Positions 44,402 to 53,980 of a DNA stretch of 64,000 nt are shown piece after piece. The stretch spans positions 62,001 through 126,000 of the forward strand of contig SPDP01000005.1 of NCBI GenBank assembly GCA_009360345.1, given 5' to 3'. The DNA comes from Alcaligenaceae bacterium SAGV5 (GTDB taxonomy: Bacteria; Pseudomonadota; Gammaproteobacteria; Burkholderiales; Burkholderiaceae_B). Numbering within the stretch: the first letter of the stretch is position 1; each line of letters begins with the position of its first letter. Both the position numbers and the translations under genes were made by a program. Under the pieces are notes generated by a model. It was not told the origin of the DNA and made no database searches. It was given only the letters and a program-made list of their open reading frames with translations.

Positions 44402-45370
44402 CTATTCCACCGGCACCTTGGCGCGCACGGCAACGTCCCGCCAGAGTTGGACCTGTCCGGCAACGAAACCCGAGAACTCCTCGGGCGAGCTGCCGACCGG
44501 CTTCGCGCCCTGCTGGACAAAGGCATCGTGCAGACGCTGCTTCGCCAGTGCCTCGCGGATCGCGCGGTTCAATCGATCGACGATGGGACGCGGTGTTTCT
44601 CCCGGGGCGAACACGCCGAACCAGTATGTCATCTTGTAGTTGGGATAGCCGGCCTCGGCGAAAGTCGGCACGTCGGGCAACACGGGACTGCGCTCGGTAC
44701 CCGTAACGGCCAGGCCCCGGACCCTGCCGGTCGCGATGTGCGGCGCGCCCGTGGCCACGCTGCTGAACACCAGGTCGATCTGCCCGCCCACCAGTTCCTG
44801 GATGGATTGCGAAGCGCCCTTGTACGGCACGTGAAGCAGGTCGATATCGGCAATGCTCATGAAAAACTCCATCGGCAGGTGCGAAGACGAGCCGAGGCCG
44901 GCGCTGCCGAAGGACAGGCTCTTGGGCTTCTGTCTGGCCAGCGCCACCATGTCACCCAGCGTACGCGCCGGCAGCTCGCCGCGCGCCATCAGCACCGCCG
45001 TAGCCTCGGCGATCTGCGAGATCGGTTGCAGGCTCTTGAGCGGATCGAACGGCAGCTTGGACTTGATGACCGGCGTAATGGCATACGAGGTTTCGGCAAC
45101 GAGCAGCGTATAGCCGTCGGGCCGCGCTTTCGCCACGGCGTCCGTGCCGATGACGCCACCCGCGCCGGTCTTGTTCTCTACCAGCACCTGCTGTCCCAAC
45201 TGCTCGGTCAGCTCGCGCGCCAGCAGCCTGGCCGATGCGTCGGTGAACGCTCCCGGCGCGAAGGGCACGATGATCTTGATGGGATGGTCCGGCCAGTTGG
45301 CGGTCTGGGCGTGAAGAGGGGGACTGGCCGCGGCCAGCAGGGACACAAGCCAGAAACGGTACGTCTTCAT
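44402..45370 (-). CDS. Bug/TctC-type receptor (no. 4)
   Basis: A 322-residue precursor. The start at 45370 (MKTYRFW) has GGAG upstream. The signal peptide ends ASPPLHAQ and the mature part begins NWPDHPIKIIVPFAPGAFTD, with VLVENKTGAGGVIG and HVPYKGASQ. The stop abuts the start of the flavoprotein gene (44401). It lies between an epimerase-like gene and the flavoprotein gene, so it likely binds the substrate of that operon. Confidence 0.87.
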   Translation of the reverse strand: MKTYRFWLVSLLAAASPPLHAQTANWPDHPIKIIVPFAPGAFTDASARLLARELTEQLGQQVLVENKTGAGGVIGTDAVAKARPDGYTLLVAETSYAITPVIKSKLPFDPLKSLQPISQIAEATAVLMARGELPARTLGDMVALARQKPKSLSFGSAGLGSSSHLPMEFFMSIADIDLLHVPYKGASQSIQELVGGQIDLVFSSVATGAPHIATGRVRGLAVTGTERSPVLPDVPTFAEAGYPNYKMTYWFGVFAPGETPRPIVDRLNRAIREALAKQRLHDAFVQQGAKPVGSSPEEFSGFVAGQVQLWRDVAVRAKVPVE

Positions 45371-45529
45371 CGATGTCTCCAAGCAGAACGAGTAAACGGC
45401 CAGGAATCACCGCGGGAGGGACGGCCGCTTCAAGCTTGATCGCCGCTCCCCCGAGGCCATGGCAGAGCTTCCATGTTTCTTTAATTTGTCCTATTTAATA
45501 GGATTTTTTATATTCCATCGGTGCGACGC

Positions 45530-46525
45530 TCACCTCGGCGTACCGTCGCGGCGCCAGGCGATGAGACGTGCGATCCCCTCTTCGATCGGGACCTCGGGTT
45601 TCCACCCGATCAGGCGTTCGGCCTTGCCGATGTCGTAATGGAAGGGCGCATCGGTCTTGATCCGAAAGCCCGCCGCCGGCGCCTCCCGGTACTCGGGCTC
45701 GACGCGCGCGCCGGCAAGCCGGATCACGGTCTCGGCCAGATAGCGCACCGACAGCGGCTTGCCGCCGGCTATGTTGATCGCCTCGCCAGGCACCTGCGCC
45801 CGCATCGCGAGCACATTGGCGCGCGCCACGTCCCCCACGTAGACGAAGTCCTTGGTTTCCGAGCCGTCGCCATAGAGCACGGGCGATTCACCGCGCGCGA
45901 CACGGTCATAGGCGTCGATGATGTAAAGCGCGTTCGTCGACCGGTAGTGCTGCCGCTCGCCATACACGGTGGAATAGCGCAGGGCCACGTAATCCAGGCC
46001 GTGCTCGGTGCGATAGAGCTGGCACAGTTTTTCCGCCAGCAGCTTGGATGCCCCGTAGAGCGCGGGCGGCGCGGGCACGGCGTGGGTGCGCAGCGGCTCC
46101 GCCTCGGTGATCGCGCCGCCTATCGCTCCATAGCCGTAGACCGCCGATGACGAGGCCAGCACGAGCTTTCCCACGCGCCGCGCGACACAGGCATCGAGCA
46201 CGTTCAGGACCCCCAGGACATTGACCTCCAGGCCCAGCCGGGGCTGCTTTCCGATGCCGGCCGACATGAATCCGGCGAGGGCATAGACCCCATGGATCCC
46301 CTCGCAGGCGGTCTCGACGGCTTGCGCATCGAGCACATCCCCCCGCACCAGGCGCACGCGCCCGGTCTCCAGCAAGGCGGCCAGCGCCCCGTCCGGCGCG
46401 TCGAAGGACAGGTTGTCGTAGAGCACGACCTCCCGGGCACCCGCCGCCAGCAGGCTCTCGGCCGTTCGCAGGCCGATGAGGCTCGCGCCGCCGGTAATCA
46501 GGAAACGGTGGGACTCGATCTGCAT
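45530..46525 (-). CDS. NAD-dependent epimerase/dehydratase
   Basis: A 331-residue extended short-chain dehydrogenase. The NAD-binding turn reads TGGASLIG, a variant of GGxGxxG with Ser in the middle. The active site is Ser-Ser in LVLASSSAVYGYG and Tyr-x3-Lys in YGASKLLAE. The C-terminal region (DFVYVGDVARANVLA, then FHYDIGKAERLIGWKPEV) matches nucleotide-sugar epimerases. It could instead act on a small ketone or hydroxy acid, given its place before a Bug receptor and a flavoprotein. It diverges from the IclR gene at 46713. Confidence 0.83.
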   Translation of the reverse strand: MQIESHRFLITGGASLIGLRTAESLLAAGAREVVLYDNLSFDAPDGALAALLETGRVRLVRGDVLDAQAVETACEGIHGVYALAGFMSAGIGKQPRLGLEVNVLGVLNVLDACVARRVGKLVLASSSAVYGYGAIGGAITEAEPLRTHAVPAPPALYGASKLLAEKLCQLYRTEHGLDYVALRYSTVYGERQHYRSTNALYIIDAYDRVARGESPVLYGDGSETKDFVYVGDVARANVLAMRAQVPGEAINIAGGKPLSVRYLAETVIRLAGARVEPEYREAPAAGFRIKTDAPFHYDIGKAERLIGWKPEVPIEEGIARLIAWRRDGTPR

Positions 46526-46712
46526 GGCGATCCCTGCGGGTTGATCTGGGCTAGTAATATTTTCCCGCTATTTGACATTTATTTCAATTCAATTCTTGGA
46601 GCCAGGCGATAAGCGGTGTCCCGGCCATCCCACTTTGCGGGATATTCTGTCTATACTGGGATCGGAAACCGTGTCAGACGGCAGGGGCACGGTTGCGCTA
46701 TAGGGCAGGAGA

Positions 46713-47591
46713 ATGATCGAACGCGCCAGCAAGCATCCCGTGGCACAGAAGCAAGACGCGTCGCCCGCCAGGAAAGCGGGCAAGAAGGCCAACGACGAGC
46801 AAAACAGCCTCGCCCGCATGCTGGCCTTGCTCGATCTGTTCACCGCCGCCGCTCCGACGCGGTCCGCCACCGATCTCGTCAACTACCTGGGCACGTCGCG
46901 CTCGACGTCCTACCGCTATATCAAGGCTCTGCACGATGCCGGCCTGATCGAGGCGGTCGCCAGCGGCAACTACGTCCTTGGGCCGCGCATCGTCGAATTC
47001 GATCGGCAGATCCGCATGACGGACCCCCTCTATAAGAGCGGCGGGAAAGTGCTTGCCCTCCTGTCGGGGAAGACGGGGCACTCGGCCTTGCTGTGCGCGC
47101 TCTACAGCGATTCGTTGATGTGCATTCGCGACGTGCGGGTCGAAGGCAGCCCGGGCAATCTGTTCTCCCGTGGACAACGCCGGCCGCTCTTCTCGGGCGC
47201 CGCCTCGAAGATCATCCTGCCCTACGTGCCCGTCCATCGCCTTCGCAGCATCTTCAAGAACCACCACCGCAGCATTGCCCTGGCAGGGCTTGGGACGAGT
47301 TGGCAGGGATTCAAGGACAACCTCGCGGCAATGCGCAAGGATGGTTTCACCGTCTCGCACGGCGAATTCAACACCGGGGTGTTCGGCATCTCCGCCCCCG
47401 TCCTCAATGCGGAAGGCATGGTCGTCGGCAGCATAGGGATCGCGGGAGCGGAAGAACTCCTGGAGGGAGCCAGGCTTCCCCACCTGTGCGATGCGGTCAA
47501 GGAAGCGGGGCAGGAACTCAGCGATGCCCTGGCCCTTTCAGGCGGAGAACGGGTGCGGCCGCCCCGGGCTTTCGGCTCGACCGCCGGTTGA
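46713..47591 (+). CDS. IclR-family transcriptional regulator
   Basis: A 292-residue protein with a Lys-rich N-terminal extension of about 28 residues. The winged HTH spans about 32-95 (LARMLALLDLFTAAAP, SATDLVNYLGTSRSTSYRYI). The IclR effector domain follows, with LGPRIVEFDRQIRMTDPLY and GISAPVLNAEGMVVGSIGIAG. It diverges from the epimerase/Bug/flavoprotein operon, its probable target. It is followed six bases later by pcaQ on the same strand, so control of the pca genes is a second possibility. Confidence 0.87.
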   Translation: MIERASKHPVAQKQDASPARKAGKKANDEQNSLARMLALLDLFTAAAPTRSATDLVNYLGTSRSTSYRYIKALHDAGLIEAVASGNYVLGPRIVEFDRQIRMTDPLYKSGGKVLALLSGKTGHSALLCALYSDSLMCIRDVRVEGSPGNLFSRGQRRPLFSGAASKIILPYVPVHRLRSIFKNHHRSIALAGLGTSWQGFKDNLAAMRKDGFTVSHGEFNTGVFGISAPVLNAEGMVVGSIGIAGAEELLEGARLPHLCDAVKEAGQELSDALALSGGERVRPPRAFGSTAG

Positions 47592-47597
47592 GCCCGC

Positions 47598-48545
47598 ATG
47601 ACCTCGCCGCAACTCAATCGCATCCGCCTGCAACATATCCGCTGCCTGCTCGCCACCGCGCAGCACGGCAACATGCGCGCCGCGGCCGAGTTCCTGTCCA
47701 TCACCCAGCCCGCCGTCAGCAAGATCATCAAGGAACTGGAAGAGATCGTCGGCAAGCCGCTGGTGGTCCGCCAGCGCCACGGCGTCGCGCTCACGCCCGC
47801 GGGCGCGGCCTTCGTGCAGCACGCCCGCCAGGGCGTGATGGCATTGGAGATGGCGCTGGGCGAAGCGCGCGATCCGGAAGGCGACGCCGTCAGACTGGGC
47901 GTGCTGCCCTCGCTGGCGGTGGACCTGCCGCACGAGATCCTGCGCAGCTGGCGCGCGCGCGGACGCCACGGCCCCGTGCGCCTGGAAACCGGCATGAATC
48001 CGGAACTGCTAACGCGGCTGCGGCAGGGCGAGCTCGACGTGGTCGTGGGCCGGCTGGCCGAACCCGACCACATGCTGGAACTGCGCTTCGAACCGCTCTG
48101 GAGCGAGCCGCTGGTCGTCGCCATGCGGCCGGAACACCCGCTGGCGCGCACCGAGTGGCCAGCCTGGCAGGCACCGGCCCATCCGGTGATCCTGCCCCTG
48201 CCCGGCACCAGCATCTACCAGGCCGCCGACAGTTTCCTGGGCCAGTTGCGATCAGGCGCCAGCCATGACCGCCTGGAAACCCTGACCATTCCCCTCGCGC
48301 GCAACCTGGCCCTGAACAGCGACGCCCTGTGGTTCGCCTCGCTCAGCACCGTCAAGGCCGACATCGAGCAGGGCGCGCTGGTGGCGCGGCGCGTACCCGG
48401 TGCCGCCACCGAAGCGGTCGGACTGTTCACCCAGGCGCAACCGGGCACCAGCCGGCCGCTGGCGGGGGACATGGCCGATACGGTACGCGGCGTGGCCGTG
48501 CGCTGGCGGGCCGCGTGCGAGCACCTGGGCTGGGATCCAGCCTGA
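47598..48545 (+). CDS. pcaQ: LysR-family regulator PcaQ
   Basis: A 315-residue LysR protein. The HTH includes HIRCLLATAQHGNMRAAAEF and LSITQPAVSKIIKELEEIVG. The N-terminal pattern (RIRLQHIRCLLATAQHGN) fits the PcaQ group, activators of the protocatechuate branch of the beta-ketoadipate pathway that respond to carboxymuconate-type intermediates. It stands directly before pcaH on the same strand, rather than divergent, with an inverted repeat in the 121-base gap. Assignment rests on family pattern plus context. Confidence 0.82.
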   Translation: MTSPQLNRIRLQHIRCLLATAQHGNMRAAAEFLSITQPAVSKIIKELEEIVGKPLVVRQRHGVALTPAGAAFVQHARQGVMALEMALGEARDPEGDAVRLGVLPSLAVDLPHEILRSWRARGRHGPVRLETGMNPELLTRLRQGELDVVVGRLAEPDHMLELRFEPLWSEPLVVAMRPEHPLARTEWPAWQAPAHPVILPLPGTSIYQAADSFLGQLRSGASHDRLETLTIPLARNLALNSDALWFASLSTVKADIEQGALVARRVPGAATEAVGLFTQAQPGTSRPLAGDMADTVRGVAVRWRAACEHLGWDPA

Positions 48546-48562
48546 GGGCAGGTCGCCCCCAA

Positions 48563-48583
48563 GATATTCCAAATCGTTATATC
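48563..48583. promoter_or_regulatory. LysR-type operator upstream of pcaH
   Basis: GATAT (48563-48567) and ATATC (48579-48583) form a perfect inverted repeat around 11 bases, an exact T-N11-A LysR box. It lies about 84 bases before the pcaH start and just after the pcaQ stop, the position expected for an activator site. PcaQ binding is inferred. Confidence 0.55.
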
Positions 48584-48624
48584 ACAGCGGCATATTCTTC
48601 ACTTGCCCCTGGACCGGGGCGTGA

Positions 48625-49398
<774 letters not shown>

Positions 49399-49412
49399 TC
49401 GAGGGCAGGACC

Positions 49413-50054
49413 ATGAGCACCCAAATCACCTTCCTTCCTGAAACCGCCTCGCAAACGGGCGGCCCGTACGTACACATCGGGCTCGCCCCCAAGCAGGCCG
49501 GCTTCGACATCTTCGAAAACAACTTCGACAACCAGTTGGCCAAGCCCGAAACCAAGGGCGAGCGCATCCGCCTCGAAGGCCAGGTGTACGACGGCAGCGG
49601 CACCGTGCTGCGCGACGTGCTGGTCGAGATCTGGCAGGCCAACGCCGCCGGCAAGTATGCCCACCCGGCCGATACGCAGGACAAGCCCATCGATCCCGCC
49701 TTCCGTGGCTGGGGCCGCACCGGCGCCGACTTCGACACCGGCTTCTACAGCTTCGAGACCATCAAGCCCGGCGCCGTACCCGGCGCCCGGCCGGGCACGA
49801 CGCAGGCGCCCCACATCTGCCTGGTCCTGTTCGCCCGCGGTCTCAACCTCGGCCTGCACACACGCGTCTACTTCGAGGACGAGAAAGAAGCCAACGCCAA
49901 GGATCCCATCATCAACGGCATCGAGTGGGAAATCCGCCGCGACACGCTGATCGCCAGGCGCGAAGAGCGCGACGGCAAGGCGGTGTACCGCTTCGACATC
50001 CGTATCCAGGACACGCCCGACGGCGGCAAGGAAACGGTGTTCTTCGACGTCTGA
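49413..50054 (+). CDS. pcaG: protocatechuate 3,4-dioxygenase alpha subunit
   Basis: A 213-residue alpha subunit of the same intradiol fold, starting at 49413 behind GAGGGCAGG. It has GGPYVHIGLAPKQAG at the N-terminus and VEIWQANAAGKYAHPAD, but lacks the second iron Tyr/His set, as alpha subunits do. The complex is (alpha-beta) repeated around an iron site held by PcaH. The other beta-ketoadipate genes (pcaB, C, D, I, J) are not in the window. A strong terminator follows. Confidence 0.92.
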   Translation: MSTQITFLPETASQTGGPYVHIGLAPKQAGFDIFENNFDNQLAKPETKGERIRLEGQVYDGSGTVLRDVLVEIWQANAAGKYAHPADTQDKPIDPAFRGWGRTGADFDTGFYSFETIKPGAVPGARPGTTQAPHICLVLFARGLNLGLHTRVYFEDEKEANAKDPIINGIEWEIRRDTLIARREERDGKAVYRFDIRIQDTPDGGKETVFFDV

Positions 50055-50099
50055 CGGCAGCCGTCGCGAACGGCCCGCCGCCCGGCGGGCCCCCGGACG

Positions 50100-50143
50100 C
50101 CCCCGGTTCAGGACGCTCAGGCGTCAGGAACGGGGGCATTTTT
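50100..50143 (+). terminator. rho-independent terminator after pcaG
   Basis: A long stem with small bulges: GCCCC...GGTTC...GGACGC pairs with GGCGTC...GGAAC...GGGGC, followed by ATTTTT at 50138-50143. It lies 46 bases after the pcaG stop. The T tract touches the first hipBA operator box. Confidence 0.75.
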
Positions 50144-50279
50144 GTAGCCAAAGGGCCACAAAAACAGAGGATTTCGCCTTTCTTGTAGCCCTTAGGCCAC
50201 AAACCAGGGATCAATTATTTGTGCCTCTGGGGCTACAAGAATGCTAGGATAGACTCAGACTGAAGCCTAGGGGCTACAA
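50142..50279 (+). promoter_or_regulatory. four palindromic operator boxes before hipBA
   Basis: Four 20-bp boxes follow the pattern TTGTAGCC-N4-GGCYACAA: 50142-50161, 50183-50202, 50219-50238 and 50260-50279. The first two have near-perfect left and right halves; the third has a degenerate left half (TTGTGCCT) and the fourth CTGAAGCC, but both have a perfect GGCTACAA right half. Centres are spaced about 41, 36 and 41 bases. The last box contains the AGGGG ribosome binding site and ends one base before the hipB ATG. HipB-type dimers binding here would block both transcription and ribosome access. Binding is inferred; the boxes are seen directly. Confidence 0.75.
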
Positions 50280-50280
50280 A

Positions 50281-50544
50281 ATGACGACGCTAGGTGACGT
50301 TGCCAGCATGCTGCGGTCGGCCCGCAAGGATAGTGGCCTATCCCAGGAGGAAATGGCACAGCGGGCCGGCGTGGCCCGCTCCACACTGGCCCGCATGGAA
50401 ACCGTCGCCCGCGGCGACATGAGCGTTTCCGCGCTGGTCAGATTGCTGGAAGCAGCCGGCTATGACCTGAAAGTGGTCAAGGCGGGCCATCTGCGCACCT
50501 TGGACGATATCCTTGCGGAACAACGCCAGCGAGGCGACGCATGA
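50281..50544 (+). CDS. hipB: HipB-type antitoxin, XRE helix-turn-helix
   Basis: An 87-residue protein with an XRE HTH at about 8-60 (LRSARKDSGLSQEEMAQRAG, then VARSTLARMETVARGD). The tail (LEAAGYDLKVVKAGHLRTLD) contributes to the dimer beta strands in HipB. It overlaps hipA by ATGA (50541-50544), the standard antitoxin-toxin coupling. It would neutralise HipA and repress its own promoter through the four boxes upstream. Confidence 0.88.
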   Translation: MTTLGDVASMLRSARKDSGLSQEEMAQRAGVARSTLARMETVARGDMSVSALVRLLEAAGYDLKVVKAGHLRTLDDILAEQRQRGDA

Positions 50545-51881
50545 GGCTGGACGTTCACGTGCTCGGCCAACGCGTGGCCAGGCTCTTTCGCGAAGGCGAC
50601 GAATACGTATTGCAGTACGAACCCGGGACACCGGACGACGCCTTCGTCAGCCTGGCGATGCCCGTGCGCAACGCGCCCTGGCGCTGGCCGCGCGACCTCC
50701 ACCCCTTCTTCCGCCAGAACCTGCCCGAGGGCCACCTGTTGAGCGTGATCCGGGAAGTCTTCGGCCCACTCATGGATGGCACAGATCTGTCACTGCTGGC
50801 CGTAGTCGGCGCCTCCGGAATCGGGCGCGTGGCGGTGACGGCGGAAGGTGCCGCACCCGGTGCGGAACTCACGCCTCTGAACATCGAGGCACTGCTCACC
50901 GCGGACAATACGGCTCAACACTTCGACGCCCTGGTCCGCCAGTATGCACGCAGCGCCATATCAGGCGTCGTGCCCAAGTTCCTCGCACCGGCATTCTCCG
51001 CGCGAAGCGAGGCTCCATCCCTCGGCAAGGCAACACTGCGTACGCCAAGACACATCATCAAGGGCTCCGACGACGGCACTCCGTTCCTCGGATTCAACGA
51101 ATTCCACAGTCTTCGGGTCCTGCACCGCCTGAACGTCGTACCGGTCGTGCACACGCGGATGTCCGACGATGGACGGGTCCTGATCGTCGACCGATTCGAT
51201 CTGGACCAGGCCGGCCAGCCCGTTCGTGGCGTCGAAGATGCCTGCAGCCTGCTCGGCCTGCCTCCCCACGAGAAATACGCTCCATCCACCGAACGCGTGC
51301 TTCACGCCACGCGGGCCTATATCCCTCCTGCCAGCTCGAGATCCCAACTTCTCCACCTGGGCTGGCACCTGCTGGTGAACTATGTCGTCCGCAATGCCGA
51401 CTGCCATGCCAAGAACATCGCCCTGTACTACACCTCGCGCGACGACGTGGCCTACACGCCCGTCTATGACGTGGTAACCACCCAGGCCTACCCCCAGTTC
51501 AGCAACAACGCGCCCGGCCTGTCCATTGACGGGCGCAAGACCTGGGTGCCGGGCAAGACGCTGGAGCGGTTCTTCGCGGCCCGGCTCGGCATACCTCCCA
51601 GCCAATACAAGGTCATGGTGGAAGAACTATGCGAATCGGCCGTCGAAGTGGGCAAGGAAGTTATCGAGGCCGCTCGGAACGAGCCACGCTGGCGATGGAT
51701 CGCCAAGCAGATGATGCACGCCTGGAACGACGGCATGTGTGCGCTCCGGAGCCCGAAGCTGGACAGGAAATACCGGGGACTGGATGCCGCCATCGAAGAG
51801 GCCGGCTACGAAGCCGCCGACGCGCCTCGGCCTGCCGGCGAAGTCATCGGCCGCTCCGAATTGCTGGCTCGCCGTACCTAG
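50541..51881 (+). CDS. hipA: HipA-type serine/threonine kinase toxin
   Basis: A 446-residue protein with an N-terminal couple_hipA-like region (LDVHVLGQRVARLFREGDEY) and the HipA kinase core. The substrate/ATP region has SGVVPKFLA and IIKGSDD, and the catalytic loop reads VRNADCHAKNIALYY, with the Asp and Asn of the usual N-x-D-x-H-x-K-N motif kept. HipA phosphorylates glutamyl-tRNA synthetase in E. coli, causing dormancy; here the target is assumed. It is co-translated with hipB. All kinase landmarks seem intact, so it is probably active. Confidence 0.87.
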   Translation: MRLDVHVLGQRVARLFREGDEYVLQYEPGTPDDAFVSLAMPVRNAPWRWPRDLHPFFRQNLPEGHLLSVIREVFGPLMDGTDLSLLAVVGASGIGRVAVTAEGAAPGAELTPLNIEALLTADNTAQHFDALVRQYARSAISGVVPKFLAPAFSARSEAPSLGKATLRTPRHIIKGSDDGTPFLGFNEFHSLRVLHRLNVVPVVHTRMSDDGRVLIVDRFDLDQAGQPVRGVEDACSLLGLPPHEKYAPSTERVLHATRAYIPPASSRSQLLHLGWHLLVNYVVRNADCHAKNIALYYTSRDDVAYTPVYDVVTTQAYPQFSNNAPGLSIDGRKTWVPGKTLERFFAARLGIPPSQYKVMVEELCESAVEVGKEVIEAARNEPRWRWIAKQMMHAWNDGMCALRSPKLDRKYRGLDAAIEEAGYEAADAPRPAGEVIGRSELLARRT

Positions 51882-51890
51882 AAAGCTTCG

Positions 51891-52868
51891 TCAGCCTATC
51901 TGTGCCAGCCACTCGTGCACGAGGTCCGCGATCTCCAGGCTGTTGCGGTCCATCATCAACATGTGCGAATTGCCCGCAATGCCGCTTTCCGGCAGCGACA
52001 GCAGGCGCACCGAGTCATGGGCGGCCGCAAAGCCGCGGATGCGGGCGCGCATGCGCGGCCAGCGAGGATCGGTGTCCATGTTGTCGCCCATCACGATCAG
52101 CGTGGGAACGCGGTAAGGGCGATGCGACTCCAGCACGGGGATGCTGGCCGGCTCCAGCGCCACCACGGCCCGCACCAGGTCGGGACGCGCGTGGGCGGCG
52201 CGCAGGCCGAACACGCCCGCTTGCGAATGGCAGACCACGATGGCCGGGCCGGTCTTCTCCAGCAGGGCCAGGTAGCCCGCCAGCACGGCCGCGTCGGTGC
52301 GGGTCCAGCGGGGCACCATCTGGCGCACCAGGCTGTCGAAGGCCTCGACCGGAAAGCAGGTGTTCGCATAGGGCCGCGACGAACGTTGCCCCGCCTCGCC
52401 GGGCTGGCCGATGCGGAAACGTTCGTAGATGTCCTCGGCGGTCTGGATGACGGGCGCCTCGGGCCAGACCTCGGGCACGCGGGCAAAGCCCGAGCGCCCG
52501 CGCTCGACGGCATCGCACAGGTAACAGTCCCAGCCGCGCCGCACGAAGTAATGCAGCCAGCCGGACCGGCCGTCCGGTGTCGTCTCCCAGGCCGCGCCCG
52601 TCATGCCGCCGCCGTGCCAGAACAGGATGGGCGGCCGATCCGGCGCGGGGTCGGCCAGGAAGTATTGCGCGTACATCTGCTCGACCCGGTAGTGGCCGTT
52701 GGGGTCCACCCGCACGGGCTGCCCGCCTTCGGCCATCAGCAGCTCGCGCGGCGGCAGGCCCCGCAGTTCGATCTCGCGTCCGCCGACGTGGAAAGCGCCC
52801 ATGTCGCGCAGCCGCAAGGGGCCGGCACGCCCGGGCCGGGCATCGCCGGCGGCTGGCTCCCTGCTCAT
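51891..52868 (-). CDS. alpha/beta-fold hydrolase or esterase
   Basis: A 325-residue hydrolase, start at 52868 overlapping the Bug receptor stop as ATGA. The oxyanion-hole segment is ILFWHGGGMTGAAWETTPDG, the nucleophile elbow reads CHSQAGVFG (Ser in H-S-Q-A-G), an acidic residue lies in LIVMGDNMDTD and the His in GNSHMLMMD. This pattern resembles a family of esterases sometimes called the C-C or ester hydrolases of aromatic acid operons. No signal peptide. It shares an operon with Bug receptor no. 5, so its substrate is probably what that receptor binds. Confidence 0.83.
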   Translation of the reverse strand: MSREPAAGDARPGRAGPLRLRDMGAFHVGGREIELRGLPPRELLMAEGGQPVRVDPNGHYRVEQMYAQYFLADPAPDRPPILFWHGGGMTGAAWETTPDGRSGWLHYFVRRGWDCYLCDAVERGRSGFARVPEVWPEAPVIQTAEDIYERFRIGQPGEAGQRSSRPYANTCFPVEAFDSLVRQMVPRWTRTDAAVLAGYLALLEKTGPAIVVCHSQAGVFGLRAAHARPDLVRAVVALEPASIPVLESHRPYRVPTLIVMGDNMDTDPRWPRMRARIRGFAAAHDSVRLLSLPESGIAGNSHMLMMDRNSLEIADLVHEWLAQIG

Positions 52869-53857
52869 TCCGCGCGGATCTTGTTGGCCTGGATGATGGC
52901 TTTCCACTTCTCGTTCTCGCCTGCGATGAACTGGGCCAGGTCCTGGCGCGAGCCCGGCGCGACGTCCACGCCCAGTTGCTGCATCCGCGTCCGCACGTCC
53001 GGCGCCTTCAAGGCCGCCACGAAGGCCTGGTTCAAGCGGTCCAGCACCGCCTCGGGCGTGCGCGCCGGCGCCATGATGCCGAACCACGGGGTGATCAGGA
53101 AATCCGGCACGCCCGCCTCGGCGAAGGTCGGCACGTCGGGGATCGACGGCGAACGCTTCTCGCTGGCCACCGCCAGCGCGCGCAGCTTGCCCGAGCGGAT
53201 GCTGGGCAGCGACGCGGGCAGGTTGTCGAAATACATGTCGACCTGGCCGCCCAGCAGGTCGGCCGCGACCTGGCCGGCCCCCTTGTAGGGGATGTGCGTG
53301 AGCTGGATGCCGGCCTTGGTGTTGAGCAGTTCCGTCGCCAGATGGGCCGAAGTGCCGATGCCGGACGACGCCGAGTTGAGCTTGCCGGGGTTGGCCTTGG
53401 CATAGGCGATCAACTCGGCCACCGACCTGGCCGGCACGCCGGGATTGACGACCAGCACGCTGGGCACGGTGCCTATCATGGCCACCGGCGAGAAATCCTT
53501 GACCACGTCATAGGGCGCCGGCGTGTACAACGAGGGCGCGACCGCGCAGCCGAACGCGCACATCAGCAGCGTGTAGCCGTTCGGCTCGGCCCGCGCCACG
53601 GCCTGGCCGCCGATGTTGCCGCTGGCGCCGACACGGTTCTCGACGATCAGGGGCTGGCCCAGCGTCTTGGCCAGGGTCTCGCCCAGCACTCGCGCCAGGA
53701 TGTCCGGCGTGCCGCCCGGCGGATAGGGCACGACCACGGTGATGGGCTTGGCGGGGAAGTCAGCGGCGGTGGCGCCGCCGGCGGCGATGACGGCAAGGCC
53801 GGCGGCCAGCGCCGCGGCCCGGCTGCGGACGCGCGCCGCGTGCGGGATGGGTTGCAT
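52865..53857 (-). CDS. Bug/TctC-type receptor (no. 5)
   Basis: A 330-residue precursor with signal peptide LAAGLAVIAAGGATAA. Mature opening DFPAKPITVVVPYPPGGTPD, then LIVENRVGASGNIGG and HIPYKGAGQ. It heads a two-gene operon with the hydrolase and diverges from a LysR gene at 53981 across 123 bases. No permease genes are present nearby. The ligand is unknown. Confidence 0.88.
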   Translation of the reverse strand: MQPIPHAARVRSRAAALAAGLAVIAAGGATAADFPAKPITVVVPYPPGGTPDILARVLGETLAKTLGQPLIVENRVGASGNIGGQAVARAEPNGYTLLMCAFGCAVAPSLYTPAPYDVVKDFSPVAMIGTVPSVLVVNPGVPARSVAELIAYAKANPGKLNSASSGIGTSAHLATELLNTKAGIQLTHIPYKGAGQVAADLLGGQVDMYFDNLPASLPSIRSGKLRALAVASEKRSPSIPDVPTFAEAGVPDFLITPWFGIMAPARTPEAVLDRLNQAFVAALKAPDVRTRMQQLGVDVAPGSRQDLAQFIAGENEKWKAIIQANKIRAE

Positions 53858-53980
53858 CGATGTCTCCTGTATGGCCTGTGGGCGGCCGGATGCGGGGCAC
53901 TATATCCAGCCCCACGCCCGCCGGGCCAATGCCGGGATCGCAAGACACCCATACCATTATTGCTATAGTCTTTCCCCATC

